Below are positions 22,078 through 32,354 of a stretch of DNA of 64,000 nucleotides, one piece after another. The stretch is from Duganella sp. 1224 (GTDB taxonomy: Bacteria; Pseudomonadota; Gammaproteobacteria; Burkholderiales; Burkholderiaceae_D). The translations under genes and the position numbers were made by a program. The notes beneath the pieces are model-generated. The model saw only the letters and a program-made list of their open reading frames with translations, searched no databases and had not been told where the DNA came from. How positions within the stretch are numbered: position 1 is the first letter of the stretch; each line of letters begins with the position of its first letter. The stretch is from contig NZ_JACBYS010000001.1 in the NCBI RefSeq assembly GCF_013408245.1, positions 1,116,001 through 1,180,000 of the forward strand, read 5' to 3'.

Positions 22078-22428
22078 GATGGCGATCTTTCGAAAAGGAC
22101 GCTATCGCGAGGTTTGGGCGCAACGAAAATTAAATTATCGGAACGAATTTTTCCGGCATGATATTACACTTTCTGCATCTTTTGGTGACTGCTAGGAGAA
22201 TTTTTTGCTTTTACGTACTATTTTGGGGCCAGGGACCGTTGGCGGAGCGGCGTCGCAGAGTGAGAAATCTTGCTCAAGTGGCTGTTTTTAGGGTAGAATC
22301 TCGGGTTGCTTGAATTCGGTTTGAGCAATATTGTTATTTTCATTTACTAAACTCGAATCCGGTTGACAAGGGTGCCAGGCGCAAGCCGGGTGACTGACCG
22401 GATTCCGGAACTAACCCTGGAGTATATT
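22078..22428. other. Intergenic region between the MHFG gene and rpsB
   Basis: This 351-base gap is the largest without a gene. It is clearly more AT-rich than its surroundings and must hold the divergent promoters for the MHFG gene (minus) and the rpsB-tsf transcript (plus). The rpsB promoter candidate is listed separately. The first 120 bases (AAATTAAATTATCGG, TTTTTCCGGCATG) contain several TA-rich hexamers that could serve the minus-strand gene but no pair stands out. The last 120 bases form the rpsB leader; ribosomal protein S2 leaders are autoregulated in other proteobacteria, but I cannot identify the conserved fold here by eye. Confidence 0.6.
22270..22299 (+). promoter_or_regulatory. 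Candidate sigma-70 promoter for rpsB-tsf
   Basis: TTGCTC (22270-22275) and TAGAAT (22294-22299) are separated by 18 bases in an AT-rich spacer, a reasonable housekeeping promoter about 130 bases upstream of the rpsB ATG. The inverted octamers TTGCTCAA (22270) and TTGAGCAA (22321) flank the likely transcription start region and may be part of regulation or chance. Confidence 0.5.
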
Positions 22429-23181
22429 ATGTCCGTAACTATGCGCGAAATGCTGGAAGCCGGTGTGCACTTCGGCCACCAAACCCGTTTCTGGAACCCA
22501 AAGATGGCACCGTTCATCTTCGGTCACCGCAACAAGATCCATATCATCAATCTGGAAAAGACGATGGGTATGTATCAGGAAGCGATGAAGCACGTGAAAC
22601 AGGTTGCCGCTAGCCGTGGCACCATCCTGATGGTGGGCACCAAGCGTCAAGCACGCGATATCATCGCTGCTGAAGCCCAGCGCGCAGGCGTTCCTTATGT
22701 TGACCAGCGTTGGCTGGGCGGCATGCTGACCAACTTCAAGACCATCAAGACCTCGATCAAGCGCCTGAAAGACATGGAAGCCGCTCTGCAAGACGGTTCG
22801 GTTGAGAAGCTGTCGAAAAAAGAAGCGCTGATGTTCCAACGCGAAATCGCCAAGCTGCAAAAATCGATCGGCGGCATCAAAGACATGGGCGGCGTTCCTG
22901 ACGCCATCTTCGTCGTTGACGTTGGCTACCACAAGGGCGCCATCACCGAAGCCGCGAAACTGGGCATCCCAGTGATCGGCGTGGTCGATACCAACCACTC
23001 GCCAGAAGGCGTGCAGTACGTCATTCCAGGCAACGACGACTCGTCGAAAGCCATCACCCTGTACGCCCGCGGCGTAGCAGACGCGATCCTGGAAGGCCGT
23101 GCCGCAGCTGGCGCTGAAGTTGTTGAGCTGGTTAAAGCCGCAGCCGGCGACGAATTCGTCGAAGTCAGCGAACAGGCTTAA
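22429..23181 (+). CDS. rpsB: 30S ribosomal protein S2
   Basis: A structural protein of the small subunit. The 250-residue product begins [20 protein letters not shown] and carries standard S2 segments: [22 protein letters not shown], the KRQARDII region and [13 protein letters not shown]. The start ATG at 22429 was chosen from family length and the upstream CTGGAG; an ATG at 22363 would add 22 non-conserved residues. Codon use is less GC3-extreme than flanking genes (many AAA, GAA, GTT), which fits a highly expressed gene. A strong terminator separates it from tsf, so tsf must be reached by read-through or its own promoter. Confidence 0.98.
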   Translation: MSVTMREMLEAGVHFGHQTRFWNPKMAPFIFGHRNKIHIINLEKTMGMYQEAMKHVKQVAASRGTILMVGTKRQARDIIAAEAQRAGVPYVDQRWLGGMLTNFKTIKTSIKRLKDMEAALQDGSVEKLSKKEALMFQREIAKLQKSIGGIKDMGGVPDAIFVVDVGYHKGAITEAAKLGIPVIGVVDTNHSPEGVQYVIPGNDDSSKAITLYARGVADAILEGRAAAGAEVVELVKAAAGDEFVEVSEQA

Positions 23182-23202
23182 TCGTTCCTGACAGGCTGTA
23201 CG

Positions 23203-23237
23203 AAAAAAGGGGTGGCCATCAGCTCCCCCTTTTTTTT
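23203..23237 (+). terminator. Intrinsic terminator between rpsB and tsf
   Basis: An A-run plus GGGG (23203-23212) pairs with CCCCC and an eight-T run (23225-23237) around a 12-base loop. It stands 22 bases after the rpsB stop. Because rpsB and tsf are usually cotranscribed, it probably works as a partial attenuator that lowers tsf relative to rpsB (inference). Confidence 0.8.
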
Positions 23238-23276
23238 AACTAACCACCCCCGAATACCGAATTACAGGAGAATTAC

Positions 23277-24194
23277 ATGGCAGCGATTACTGCAGCAATG
23301 GTAGGCGAACTGCGCGCGAAAACCGACGCGCCAATGATGGAATGCAAAAAAGCACTGACCGAAGCCGAAGGCGACATGGGTCGTGCGGAAGAGATCCTGC
23401 GCGTCAAGCTGGGCGGCAAGGCCGGCAAAGCCGCCAGCCGCATCACCGCTGAAGGCGTGGTGGCCACCTACATCGCCGGCGGCGTGGGCGCGCTGGTCGA
23501 AGTGAACTCGGAAACCGACTTCGTGGCCAAGAACGACGACTTCCTGGCGCTGGCGAACACCGCCGCCCGTCTGGTCGCTGAAAAGAACCCGGCCGACGTG
23601 GCTGCCCTGCTGGCCCTGCCGGCAACCGACGACGGCAAAACCCTGGACGAAGTGCGCTCGGCCCTGATCGGCAAGATCGGCGAAAACATGTCGATCCGCC
23701 GCTTCCAGCGTTTCGAAACCAGCGCCAAGCTGGCCTCGTACCTGCACGGCACCCGCATCGGCGTGATGGTCGAATTCGACGGTGCCGACGAGCAAGTGGG
23801 CAAGGACGTGGCGATGCACATCGCCGCCATGAAGCCTGTGGCCCTGTCGTCGGAACAAGTGCCGGCCGAACTGATCGAAAAAGAGCGCTCGGTGGCCAAG
23901 CTGAAGGCCGATGAAGACGCGGCTGCCGCCGTGGCCGCCGGCAAGCCAGTGCAGCCTGCCGACATCGTCGCCAAGCGCCTGGAAGGCTCGGTACAGAAGT
24001 ACCTGAAGGAAGTGTCGCTGCTGAACCAGGCGTTCGTGAAGAACGACAAGCAGTCGATCGAGCAGATGCTGAAAGAAAAAGCGACCACCGTCAAAGCGTT
24101 CGTCATGTACGTGGTGGGCGAGGGCATCGAGAAGAAGGTGGACGACTTCGCCGCCGAAGTGGCTGCGCAAGTAGCCGCCTCCAAAGGAGCGTAA
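23277..24194 (+). CDS. tsf: Elongation factor Ts
   Basis: EF-Ts recycles EF-Tu by exchanging GDP for GTP. The 305-residue product has the N-terminal UBA-like domain ([21 protein letters not shown]), the core with the conserved TDFVAKND segment, the dimerisation/coiled-coil region and the C-terminal module. ACAGGAG precedes the ATG with good spacing. The stop is followed at once by a strong terminator, so the rpsB-tsf unit ends here and pyrH begins a separate unit. Confidence 0.98.
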   Translation: MAAITAAMVGELRAKTDAPMMECKKALTEAEGDMGRAEEILRVKLGGKAGKAASRITAEGVVATYIAGGVGALVEVNSETDFVAKNDDFLALANTAARLVAEKNPADVAALLALPATDDGKTLDEVRSALIGKIGENMSIRRFQRFETSAKLASYLHGTRIGVMVEFDGADEQVGKDVAMHIAAMKPVALSSEQVPAELIEKERSVAKLKADEDAAAAVAAGKPVQPADIVAKRLEGSVQKYLKEVSLLNQAFVKNDKQSIEQMLKEKATTVKAFVMYVVGEGIEKKVDDFAAEVAAQVAASKGA

Positions 24195-24200
24195 TACAGA

Positions 24201-24226
24201 AAACGGGCCGAGAGGCCCGTTTTTTT
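24201..24226 (+). terminator. Intrinsic terminator after tsf
   Basis: AAACGGGCC (24201-24209), a GAGA tetraloop and GGCCCGTTT (24214-24222) continue into a run of Ts to 24226. This is a textbook Rho-independent terminator starting seven bases after the tsf stop codon. Confidence 0.92.
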
Positions 24227-24314
24227 AAGCCCGCAGCAGTACGCGGCGCCGGGCAAGGTATCATAGCGCCGCAGACTTAATCCCCGAACAACCCCCTTAA
24301 AGGAGCCCCGTCTC

Positions 24315-25031
24315 ATGTCCAAACCAGCCTACAAGCGCGTCCTCCTCAAATTGTCCGGCGAAGCCCTGATGGGCGATGATCCCTACGGCATCAATCGCGC
24401 CACGATCGAGCGGACAGTGGCCGATGTGGCCGAGGTCGCGAAACTGGGCGTGGAACTGGCGATCGTCATCGGCGGCGGCAACATCTTCCGCGGCGTGGCG
24501 CCCGGTGCGCAAGGCATGGACCGCGCCACCGCCGACTACATGGGCATGCTGGCCACGGTGATGAACGCGCTGGCGCTGGCCGACGCCATGCGTCACGTCG
24601 GCATCACCGCGCGCGTGATGTCGGCCATCGGCATCGAGCAGGTGGTCGAGCCGTATGTGCGCCCGAAGGCGCTGCAGTACCTGGAGGAAGGCAAGGTCGT
24701 GGTGTTCGCGGCCGGCACCGGCAACCCGTTCTTCACCACCGACACCGCAGCGGCGTTGCGCGGCTCGGAAGTGAGCGCGGAGATCGTGCTCAAGGCCACC
24801 AAGGTGGACGGCGTCTACACCGCCGATCCGAAGAAGGATCCGAACGCCACGCTGTACCATTCGATCAGCTTCGATGAAGCCATCGCCAAGCACCTGCAGG
24901 TGATGGACGCCACCGCGTTTGCGCTGTGCCGCGACCAGAAACTGCCGATCAAGGTGTTCTCCATCACCAAGCCGGGCGCGCTGAAGCGCGTCATCATGGG
25001 CGAGGATGAGGGTACACTGGTTCACGTTTAA
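24315..25031 (+). CDS. pyrH: UMP kinase (uridylate kinase)
   Basis: Phosphorylates UMP to UDP with ATP in pyrimidine nucleotide synthesis; bacterial PyrH is a hexamer of the amino-acid-kinase fold. The 238-residue product shows [24 protein letters not shown], the [15 protein letters not shown] helix and [17 protein letters not shown], all typical. AAAGGAG lies upstream of ATG 24315. It is followed by frr after 29 bases, the standard order in proteobacteria. Confidence 0.97.
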   Translation: MSKPAYKRVLLKLSGEALMGDDPYGINRATIERTVADVAEVAKLGVELAIVIGGGNIFRGVAPGAQGMDRATADYMGMLATVMNALALADAMRHVGITARVMSAIGIEQVVEPYVRPKALQYLEEGKVVVFAAGTGNPFFTTDTAAALRGSEVSAEIVLKATKVDGVYTADPKKDPNATLYHSISFDEAIAKHLQVMDATAFALCRDQKLPIKVFSITKPGALKRVIMGEDEGTLVHV

Positions 25032-25060
25032 ATTAGATTAGATACAACAGGAGAGCAGCA

Positions 25061-25621
25061 ATGTCCGTAGCTGACGTTAAAAAGAGCGCGCAAGAGCGCA
25101 TGGCCAAATCGCTGGAAACCCTGCGTGCCGACCTGGGCAAGGTCCGTACCGGCCGCGCCCACACCGGTATTCTGGACCACGTCACTGTCGATTACTACGG
25201 TAATCCGACCCCGATCAACCAGGTGGCCAACCTGACGCTGGTCGACGCCCGCACCATCGGCGTGCAGCCGTTCGAGAAGAAAATGGCGGCCACCATCGAG
25301 AAGGCGATCCGCGACGCCGACCTCGGCCTGAACCCGTCGGCCCAGGGCGACCTGATCCGCGTGCCGACCCCGCCGCTGACCGAAGAGCGCCGCAAGGAGA
25401 TGGTCAAGCTGGTCAAGAGCGAGGGCGAGGATGCCAAGGTGGCGGTGCGTAACATCCGCCGCGACGCCAACGAGGGCCTGAAGAAGCTGGTCAAGGACAA
25501 GGCGATTTCGGAAGACGACGAGCGCCGCGGCGCCGACGACATCCAGAAACTGACCGACAAGGCCATCGCCGACATCGACAAGATGCTGGCCGAGAAGGAA
25601 AAAGAAGTTCTGACGGTGTAA
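25061..25621 (+). CDS. frr: Ribosome recycling factor
   Basis: RRF splits post-termination ribosomes together with EF-G. The 186-residue product is a normal RRF: long helical domain I with [17 protein letters not shown], the small domain ([22 protein letters not shown]) and the C-terminal helix ([30 protein letters not shown]). CAGGAG precedes the ATG. The downstream 160 bases contain its terminator with a palindrome in the loop. Confidence 0.98.
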   Translation: MSVADVKKSAQERMAKSLETLRADLGKVRTGRAHTGILDHVTVDYYGNPTPINQVANLTLVDARTIGVQPFEKKMAATIEKAIRDADLGLNPSAQGDLIRVPTPPLTEERRKEMVKLVKSEGEDAKVAVRNIRRDANEGLKKLVKDKAISEDDERRGADDIQKLTDKAIADIDKMLAEKEKEVLTV

Positions 25622-25628
25622 AACCCAT

Positions 25629-25737
25629 AGACGCCAGCAACAGATCCAGCACCTCGTCCGAGGGGTCAGACCCCGTACGGGGTCTGACCCCGCAACGGGC
25701 CGGTTGCCGGGTTCGGTTGACTGGCGTCTTGTCTTTT
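25629..25737 (+). terminator. Probable frr terminator whose loop holds a palindromic element
   Basis: AGACGCCAG at 25629-25637 is complementary to CTGGCGTCT at 25721-25729, and pairing continues inward with CAAC/GTTG across one bulged base. The right arm runs into TTGTCTTTTT (to about 25737), so the outer stem plus tail looks like an intrinsic terminator for frr. The roughly 80-base loop contains the 30-bp palindrome listed separately and a near-palindromic GCAACGGGCCGGTTGC. Confidence 0.6.
25662..25691. repeat. Intergenic GGGGTC palindrome A (30 bp, perfect)
   Basis: A perfect 30-bp palindrome: GGGGTCAGACCCCGT is followed directly by its reverse complement. Its centre is GT/AC, and each half is itself a quasi-palindrome (GGGGTC-A-GACCCC). 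The same sequence with one compensated A/T exchange per half occurs at 41714-41743. Confidence 0.95.
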
Positions 25738-25781
25738 TGCCTCACACCTGCAATACTTTATACTTTGGCACCGAAGTTTTC

Positions 25782-26534
25782 ATGAAATATACGAGTTCGA
25801 CTACCGAGGTACCAGACGCACCTGCCGTGCCACGCCATGTGGCCATCATCATGGACGGCAACGGCCGCTGGGCGACCAAGCGCTTTCTGCCGCGGGTGGC
25901 CGGGCACGCCAAGGGCGTGGATGCCGTGCGCACCGTGGTCGAGTCCTGCGCCCGCCGCGGCGTCGAATACCTGACCCTGTTTGCCTTCAGCTCCGAAAAC
26001 TGGCGCCGCCCGGAAGAGGAAGTGTCGCTGCTGATGCGCCTGTTCGTGACGGCGCTCGAACGCGAAGTCTCCAAGCTGCACACCAATAACATCCGCCTGC
26101 GCGTGGTCGGCGACCTCAGTCGCGCCGACCAGAAGCTGCAGGACATGATTGCCGCCGCCGAGCGCAAGACCGCCGCCAACACCCGCATGACGCTGACCGT
26201 CTGCTTCAACTACGGCGGCCGCTGGGACATCATGCAGGCCGTGTCGCAGATGGTCAAAGCCCATCCCGGCGCCACCGATTTCAACGAGGAGCAACTGGCG
26301 CCGCACCTGGCCATGGCCTACGCGCCCGAGCCCGACCTGTTCATCCGCACCGGCGGCGAACAGCGCATCTCCAATTTCCTGCTGTGGCAGCTCGCGTACA
26401 CCGAGCTGTTCTTCACGGACACGTACTGGCCGGACTTTTCCGCCGCGTGTCTCGACGAGGCGATCGCCTCCTACCAGCACCGCGAGCGGCGATTCGGCCG
26501 CACCGGCGCGCAACTGGCTGAAAAGACAAACTGA
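25782..26534 (+). CDS. uppS: Isoprenyl transferase (undecaprenyl diphosphate synthase)
   Basis: A cis-prenyltransferase that extends farnesyl diphosphate to the C55 carrier lipid for peptidoglycan and O-antigen synthesis. The 250-residue product has [13 protein letters not shown] (catalytic Asp), the [11 protein letters not shown] segment and the C-terminal [20 protein letters not shown] motif. ATG at 25782 fits family length; only a weak GAAG is seen as ribosome site. Its TGA shares one base with the cdsA ATG (TGATG). Confidence 0.96.
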   Translation: MKYTSSTTEVPDAPAVPRHVAIIMDGNGRWATKRFLPRVAGHAKGVDAVRTVVESCARRGVEYLTLFAFSSENWRRPEEEVSLLMRLFVTALEREVSKLHTNNIRLRVVGDLSRADQKLQDMIAAAERKTAANTRMTLTVCFNYGGRWDIMQAVSQMVKAHPGATDFNEEQLAPHLAMAYAPEPDLFIRTGGEQRISNFLLWQLAYTELFFTDTYWPDFSAACLDEAIASYQHRERRFGRTGAQLAEKTN

Positions 26535-27373
26535 TGCTGAAAACGAGGATTATTACCGCTGTGGTGCTGCTGGCGGTGCTGCTGCCGGTCCTGTTCTTCA
26601 ACTACTTTCCCGCGTTTGCCCTGGTGGTGACGCTGTTTGTCGGCGCCGCCGTGTGGGAGGGCGCGCGCCTGTTCGGCTTCACCGAGGGCCGTGCCCGCGT
26701 GGCCGGCTTCCTCGGCGCCGCGCTGTTCGTCGCGCTGATGTATTCTGCCAAGCCGGGCGCGGTCAACGCGCTGTACGGCGTGGCCGCCTTGCTGTGGCTG
26801 ATCCGCTATGCGCCGACGCTGGGCCTGGGCCTGCCGCCGCTGGCCGGCGCCGCCAACTGGTCGCTGGCCATCACCTTCACCTTTGCCGTGTTTGCCGCCT
26901 TCTTCGCGCTGGTTGGCCTGTACCTGCATTCGCCGCTGTACCTGCTGTCGGTGATGGTGCTGGTGTGGATCGCCGACATCGGCGCCTACTTCTCCGGCAA
27001 GGCCTTCGGCAAGCGCAAGCTGGCGCCGACCATTTCGCCCGGCAAGTCGTGGGAAGGCGCCATCGGCGGCGCCATCGCCGTGCTGGCGCTGGCCTCGCTG
27101 TCCATCATCCTGGCCAACGGCGCCGCGCCGTGGTTGCAGGACACCTTCGCCTTCCGCCTGCAAGCCCGCTTCGGCTGGGCAGTGGCGCTGCTGGTGCTGC
27201 TGGTGATCGTGATCTTCTCCGTCATCGGCGACCTGTTCGAATCCCAACTCAAGCGCCGCGCCGGCATCAAGGACAGCAGCAACCTGCTGCCCGGCCACGG
27301 CGGCGTGCTTGACCGCGTGGACGCCCTGATCCCGGTGCTGCCGATGGCCGCGCTGATCACGTCCTGGCTCTGA
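26534..27373 (+). CDS. cdsA: Phosphatidate cytidylyltransferase
   Basis: Converts phosphatidic acid and CTP to CDP-diacylglycerol, the precursor of all membrane phospholipids. The 279-residue product is strongly hydrophobic, with about seven to eight membrane spans and the C-terminal CDP signature [20 protein letters not shown] followed by GVLDRVDAL. It overlaps uppS by one base and is 10 bases upstream of ispC, within the conserved uppS-cdsA-ispC-rseP-bamA unit. Confidence 0.96.
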   Translation: MLKTRIITAVVLLAVLLPVLFFNYFPAFALVVTLFVGAAVWEGARLFGFTEGRARVAGFLGAALFVALMYSAKPGAVNALYGVAALLWLIRYAPTLGLGLPPLAGAANWSLAITFTFAVFAAFFALVGLYLHSPLYLLSVMVLVWIADIGAYFSGKAFGKRKLAPTISPGKSWEGAIGGAIAVLALASLSIILANGAAPWLQDTFAFRLQARFGWAVALLVLLVIVIFSVIGDLFESQLKRRAGIKDSSNLLPGHGGVLDRVDALIPVLPMAALITSWL

Positions 27374-27383
27374 AAGAATTCCC

Positions 27384-28577
27384 ATGCAACGTATTACCGT
27401 TTTAGGCGCCACCGGCTCGATCGGCGTATCCACGCTGGACGTGGTGGCGCGCCATCCTGACCGCTACGCCGTGTACGCGCTGTCGGCGCACAGCCGCGTG
27501 GACGAGCTGGCCGCGCAGTGCATCCAGTTCCGCCCGGCGCGCGCCGTGGTCGGCAGCGCCGCCGCCGCCGACCGCCTGGCCTCGCTGCTGCGCGCGGCTG
27601 GCGTCAGTACCGAGGTGGCGTGGGGCGAGCAGGCGCTGTGCGCCATCGCCAGCGCGCCGGAGGTGGACAGCGTGATGGCCGCCATCGTTGGCGCGGCCGG
27701 CCTGGCGCCGACCTTGGCCGCCGCCCGCGCCGGCAAGAAGGTCCTGCTAGCCAACAAGGAGGCGCTGGTGATGTCCGGCCAGCTGTTCATGGACGCCGTG
27801 CATGCATCCGGCGCCGTGCTGCTGCCGATCGACAGCGAACACAACGCCATCTTCCAGTCGATGCCGCAGTTCGGCGGCAAGATGCCGGAAGTGCGCCACG
27901 CACCGGCCGGCGTCGCCAAGATTCTGCTGACCGCGTCCGGCGGCCCGTTCCTGACGCGCGACGTCGCCACGCTGGACGCGGTGACGCCCGAGCAGGCCTG
28001 CAAGCACCCGAACTGGTCGATGGGCCGCAAGATTTCGGTCGATTCGGCCACCATGATGAACAAGGGCCTGGAAGTGATCGAGGCGCACTGGCTGTTCGGC
28101 GCCCCGGCCGAGCAGATCGAGGTGGTGATCCACCCGCAGTCGGTGATCCACTCGATGGTGTCCTATGTCGACGGCTCGGTACTTGCCCAGCTCGGCAATC
28201 CGGACATGCGCACGCCGATCGCCCACGCGCTGGCCTACCCGGAACGCATCGAGTCCGGCGTCGCCCAGCTCGACCTGACGCAAATCGCCACGCTGCAGTT
28301 CCACCAGCCGGATTTCGACCGCTTCCCGTGCCTGGCGCTGGCGTTTGAGGCGCTGCGCGCGGGCGGCACGGCGCCGGCCCTGCTGAACGCCGCCAACGAG
28401 GTGGCGGTGCAGGCCTTCCTCGACCGCAAGATCGGCTTCCGCCAGATCGACCGCGTGATCGGCCAGGTGGTCGACCAGTTGCCGCATGGCGACGCTCACA
28501 GCATCGAGGCGGTGCTGGCGCAAGACGCCGCCGCGCGCGCCGCCGCCGACGCCTGCATCGCCGGACTGGCGCGATGA
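27384..28577 (+). CDS. ispC: 1-deoxy-D-xylulose 5-phosphate reductoisomerase
   Basis: Second step of the MEP isoprenoid pathway: NADPH-dependent rearrangement and reduction of DXP to MEP. The 397-residue product has the dinucleotide-binding [13 protein letters not shown] near residue 8, the metal/substrate segment [19 protein letters not shown] and [21 protein letters not shown]. It supplies precursors that UppS uses upstream. The stop overlaps the rseP start by four bases (ATGA). Confidence 0.97.
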   Translation: MQRITVLGATGSIGVSTLDVVARHPDRYAVYALSAHSRVDELAAQCIQFRPARAVVGSAAAADRLASLLRAAGVSTEVAWGEQALCAIASAPEVDSVMAAIVGAAGLAPTLAAARAGKKVLLANKEALVMSGQLFMDAVHASGAVLLPIDSEHNAIFQSMPQFGGKMPEVRHAPAGVAKILLTASGGPFLTRDVATLDAVTPEQACKHPNWSMGRKISVDSATMMNKGLEVIEAHWLFGAPAEQIEVVIHPQSVIHSMVSYVDGSVLAQLGNPDMRTPIAHALAYPERIESGVAQLDLTQIATLQFHQPDFDRFPCLALAFEALRAGGTAPALLNAANEVAVQAFLDRKIGFRQIDRVIGQVVDQLPHGDAHSIEAVLAQDAAARAAADACIAGLAR

Positions 28578-29929
28578 ACATCCTGCAGACAGCGCTGGCG
28601 TTTGTTGTCTGCCTCGGCTCGCTGGTGGTATTCCATGAGCTCGGTCACTATCTCGTGGCGCGCTGGTGCAACGTCAAGGTGCTGCGCTTTTCGGTCGGCA
28701 TGGGTAAGGTGGTGTGGTCGCGCCGCTTCGGCAAGGATCAGACCGAATGGGCGATTTCCGCCTTGCCGCTGGGCGGCTATGTCAAGATGCTGGACGCGCG
28801 CGAGGGCGAGCTGACTGGCGTGTCCGAGGCCGACCTGCAACGCGAGTTCACCCGCCAGAACGTGTGGAAGCGCATCGCCATCGTGGCCGCCGGCCCGATC
28901 GCCAACTTCCTCGTGGCCATCGTCCTGTATGCCGGCCTGTTCATGCACGGCGTCGAGGAACCGGCCAGCAAGATCAGCGTCCATGCCGACAGCCAGGCCT
29001 GGCAGGCCGGCCTGCGCAGCGGCGACACTGTCACCGAAGTCAACGGCCAGCCGGTGCGCGTGTGGTCCGAGCTGCGCTGGCAGATGGTGCAGGCCGCCAT
29101 CGACAAGCAGGCGCTGCGGCTGGCGGTCGAGCGTTCGGGGCAGGGCCATCTGAACCTGTCGCTGCCGGCCGCCGCATTGCAGGGTCTGAACATCGAGGGC
29201 GACGTGCCGGCCCAGCTGGGCGTGGACGTGGCGCGGCCGGCGCCGGTGGTGCTGCAGGTGCTGCCGGGCAGCCCGGCCGAGCGCGCCGGCCTGCGCGCCG
29301 GCGACCTGATGACCGCCGTCGATGGCGTGGCGGTCGACGACAGCCCGTCCTTCATCGACAAGATCCGGCCCGGCGCCGGCAAGACGCTGCTGCTGGCGAT
29401 CCAGCGCAACGGCCAACCGCTGACGGTGAGCGTGGTGCCGGAGGCGGCCCAGGCAAAAACCAGCAAAGGAACTGTAACAGTCGGTAAGATCGGCGCGGAA
29501 ATCGCCAACCGGCCGGATATGATCAATGTGCCATCGTCGCCGCCGGTGGCCTTGGGCAAGGCGGTGGCGCGGGTCTGGGACACTTGTACGATGACGCTGA
29601 AAATGATCGGCAAAATGCTGAGCGGCGAAGTCTCGCTGAAAAACGTGACCGGTCCCATCACCATCGCCGACTACGCCGGCAAAACCGCGCAGATGGGCAT
29701 GGAGTACTACCTGAGCTTTGTCGCCTTCATCAGCATCAGTCTGGGTGTGATGAATTTGCTTCCGATTCCCGTTCTAGACGGGGGGCATTTGCTGTATTAT
29801 TCGCTGGAAGTTTTAACTGGGCGTTCTCTGCCGGAGCGCGTTGGAGAGATTGCACAGCGCCTGGGCATGGGCTTGTTGCTGACCCTGATGCTGCTGGCGG
29901 TGTTTAACGACGTCGCCCGGCTGCTGTAG
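28574..29929 (+). CDS. rseP: Regulator of sigma E protease RseP (site-2 protease)
   Basis: An inner-membrane zinc protease that cleaves anti-sigma factors and leftover signal peptides. The 451-residue product has the HExxH site (H21-E22-x2-H25 in FHELGHYL), two periplasmic PDZ domains (with [22 protein letters not shown] in the second), and the C-terminal [14 protein letters not shown] motif that supplies the third zinc ligand. Site-2 proteases of this type could also process the membrane anti-sigma factor encoded at 49.3-50.2 kb, but that is speculation. Confidence 0.96.
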   Translation: MNILQTALAFVVCLGSLVVFHELGHYLVARWCNVKVLRFSVGMGKVVWSRRFGKDQTEWAISALPLGGYVKMLDAREGELTGVSEADLQREFTRQNVWKRIAIVAAGPIANFLVAIVLYAGLFMHGVEEPASKISVHADSQAWQAGLRSGDTVTEVNGQPVRVWSELRWQMVQAAIDKQALRLAVERSGQGHLNLSLPAAALQGLNIEGDVPAQLGVDVARPAPVVLQVLPGSPAERAGLRAGDLMTAVDGVAVDDSPSFIDKIRPGAGKTLLLAIQRNGQPLTVSVVPEAAQAKTSKGTVTVGKIGAEIANRPDMINVPSSPPVALGKAVARVWDTCTMTLKMIGKMLSGEVSLKNVTGPITIADYAGKTAQMGMEYYLSFVAFISISLGVMNLLPIPVLDGGHLLYYSLEVLTGRSLPERVGEIAQRLGMGLLLTLMLLAVFNDVARLL

Positions 29930-29968
29930 TTGTGTGTAGTTCTCGTTGATTGAGCCATTGAAAACCCG

Positions 29969-32305
29969 ATGAAAAGATATTCTGACCGTATTACTTCCAC
30001 TTCCTTGCGCCGCAGCCTGATCAGCGCCGCCGTCCTGGCACTGTGCAGCGGCAGCGCGCTGGCCATCGACCCGTTCGTCATCAAAGATATCCGCGTCGAA
30101 GGCATCCAGCGTACGGAAGCCGGTACGGTGTTCAGCTATCTGCCGGTGCGCGTCGGCGAGACCTTCAACGACGACAAATCGATCACCGCCATCAAGGCGC
30201 TGTACGCCACCGGTTTCTTCAAGGACGTCAAGCTGGAGAAGGACGGCCAGGTGCTGGTGGTGCTGGTCGAGGAACGCCCGGCCATCGCCAAGGTGGACTT
30301 CACCGGCACCAAGGAATTTGAAAAGGATACGCTGGTCAAGGCGCTGAAGGACATTGGCGTGGGCGAGGCCAAGATCTTCGACAAGGCGTCGGTCGACCGC
30401 GCCGAGCAGGAACTGAAGCGCCAGTACCTGTCGCACGGCCTGTACGGCGTGAAGGTGGAAACCACCGTCACGCCGCTGGAGCGCAACCGCGTCAACATCA
30501 ACTTCGTGGTGGACGAGGGCGAGGTCGCCAAGATCAAGGAAATCAACATCGTCGGCAACAAGGTGTTCTCCGACAAGGAACTCAAGGACCAACTGGCGCT
30601 CAACACCGGCGGCTGGTTCTCGTGGTACACCAAGGCCAACCAGTATTCCAAGACCAAGCTGACCGGCGACATCGAGTCGCTCAAGTCCTACTACCTGAAC
30701 CGCGGCTACATCAGCATGAACATCGACTCCACCCAGGTGTCGATCACGCCGGACAAGAAGGACATCTACATCACCATCAACATCACCGAGGGTGAGCAGT
30801 ACAAGGTCAAGAACATCAAGTTCGAGGGCGAGACCTTCGGCCGCGAAGACGAGTTGCGCTCGCTGGTGCTGCTGCGCAGCGGCCAGACCTACTCGGGCGA
30901 GCTGCTGACCGCCACCAACAAGCTGATCTCGGACCGCCTGGGCACCTTCGGCTACGCCTTCGCCAACGTCAACGCGGCGCCGGACATCGACGTCGAGAAG
31001 CGCGAAGTGTCGTTTACCTTCTTCATCGATCCGGGCAAGCGCGCCTACGTGCGCCACATGAACATCGCCGGCAACACCTCCACCCGCGACGAGGTGATCC
31101 GCCGCGAATTCCGCCAGTTCGAGTCGAGCTGGTACGACGCCAACAAGATCAAGCTGTCGCGCGACCGCGTCGACCGCCTCGGCTACTTCAAGGACGTCAC
31201 CGTCGACACGCCGGAAGCACAGGGCACCTCCGACCAGGTGGACGTCAACCTGACCGTGACCGAGCGTCCGACCGGTAACTTCCAGATCGGCGGCGCCTTC
31301 TCGCAGTCGGAAAAATTCTCGTTCCAGGCGGCGATCCAGCAGGCCAATTTTGCCGGCTCGGGCACCACCGTCGGCCTGGAGCTGAACACCTCCAAGTACA
31401 GCCGCACGATTTCGTTCTCGCAGACCGACCCGTACTACACCGACGATGGCGTGTCGCGCGGCTACGAGCTGTATCTGCGCACGCAGCAGCCGCCGGCGCT
31501 GAACATCGGTTCGTACACGATCAAGCAGCAGGGCGGCCGCATCAGCTACGGCGTGCCGTTCTCGGAAGTCGACACCGTGTTCTTCGGCATCGGCCTGGAA
31601 CGCTCGAAGATCACCACCGACGCCACCTCGCCGACCCGCTTCCGCGAGTACGTGACCACCATCACCGGCATCGCCAACGGTATCGGCACCGCCTCCACCA
31701 CCGCCGTGCCGCTGACCGCGGCGTGGGCGCGCGACAGCCGCGACTCGGCGGTGACGCCGACCATCGGCCGCTACCAGCGCGCCAACCTCGAGCTGGACCT
31801 GGTGGGCGAGCAGAAATACTACCGCGCGGTGTACGAGCACCAGTGGTACAAGCCGCTGTTCTCCAAGGTCACGCTGGCGCTGAAGGGCGAGATCGACTAC
31901 GGCCACGGCATCGGCAACAGCAGCTATCCGGTGTTCAAGAACTTCTATGCCGGCGGCATCGGCTCGGTGCGCGGCTACCTGAGCTCGTCGCTGGGCGCGG
32001 TCGACTACACCTACGGCGACGCGCTGGGCGGCGCCTCGCGCCTGATCGGCAATGCCGAGCTGCAGCTGCCGTTCCCGGGCTCGGGCCAGGACCGCAGCCT
32101 GCGCTGGTTCGGCTTCCTCGACACCGGCCAGGTCTACCAGGAAGGCCAGAAGATGCGCGCTTCCGAGCTGCGCTATTCGACCGGCCTGGGCATCAGCTGG
32201 ATTTCGCCGGTCGGCCCGCTGAAACTGAGTTATGCTAAGCCGTTGAACGCCAAGACCGGCGACCGCCTGGAACGCTTCCAGTTCCAGATGGGCACCGGCT
32301 TCTGA
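29969..32305 (+). CDS. bamA: Outer membrane protein assembly factor BamA
   Basis: The core of the BAM complex that inserts beta-barrel proteins into the outer membrane. The 778-residue product has a signal peptide (about residues 1-31, ending SGSALA), five POTRA repeats, each starting near motifs such as FVIKDIRVEGIQRTEAGTVF or IKEINIVGNKVFSDKEL, and a C-terminal 16-strand barrel with the VRGY motif (GSVRGYLSSSLG) and a terminal Phe. It follows rseP by 39 bases and precedes skp, the conserved order. Confidence 0.97.
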   Translation: MKRYSDRITSTSLRRSLISAAVLALCSGSALAIDPFVIKDIRVEGIQRTEAGTVFSYLPVRVGETFNDDKSITAIKALYATGFFKDVKLEKDGQVLVVLVEERPAIAKVDFTGTKEFEKDTLVKALKDIGVGEAKIFDKASVDRAEQELKRQYLSHGLYGVKVETTVTPLERNRVNINFVVDEGEVAKIKEINIVGNKVFSDKELKDQLALNTGGWFSWYTKANQYSKTKLTGDIESLKSYYLNRGYISMNIDSTQVSITPDKKDIYITINITEGEQYKVKNIKFEGETFGREDELRSLVLLRSGQTYSGELLTATNKLISDRLGTFGYAFANVNAAPDIDVEKREVSFTFFIDPGKRAYVRHMNIAGNTSTRDEVIRREFRQFESSWYDANKIKLSRDRVDRLGYFKDVTVDTPEAQGTSDQVDVNLTVTERPTGNFQIGGAFSQSEKFSFQAAIQQANFAGSGTTVGLELNTSKYSRTISFSQTDPYYTDDGVSRGYELYLRTQQPPALNIGSYTIKQQGGRISYGVPFSEVDTVFFGIGLERSKITTDATSPTRFREYVTTITGIANGIGTASTTAVPLTAAWARDSRDSAVTPTIGRYQRANLELDLVGEQKYYRAVYEHQWYKPLFSKVTLALKGEIDYGHGIGNSSYPVFKNFYAGGIGSVRGYLSSSLGAVDYTYGDALGGASRLIGNAELQLPFPGSGQDRSLRWFGFLDTGQVYQEGQKMRASELRYSTGLGISWISPVGPLKLSYAKPLNAKTGDRLERFQFQMGTGF

Positions 32306-32354
32306 TCTGGCGTGTAATGCATAAGAGTAATATTTTTTATTTCGGAGAAATAAG

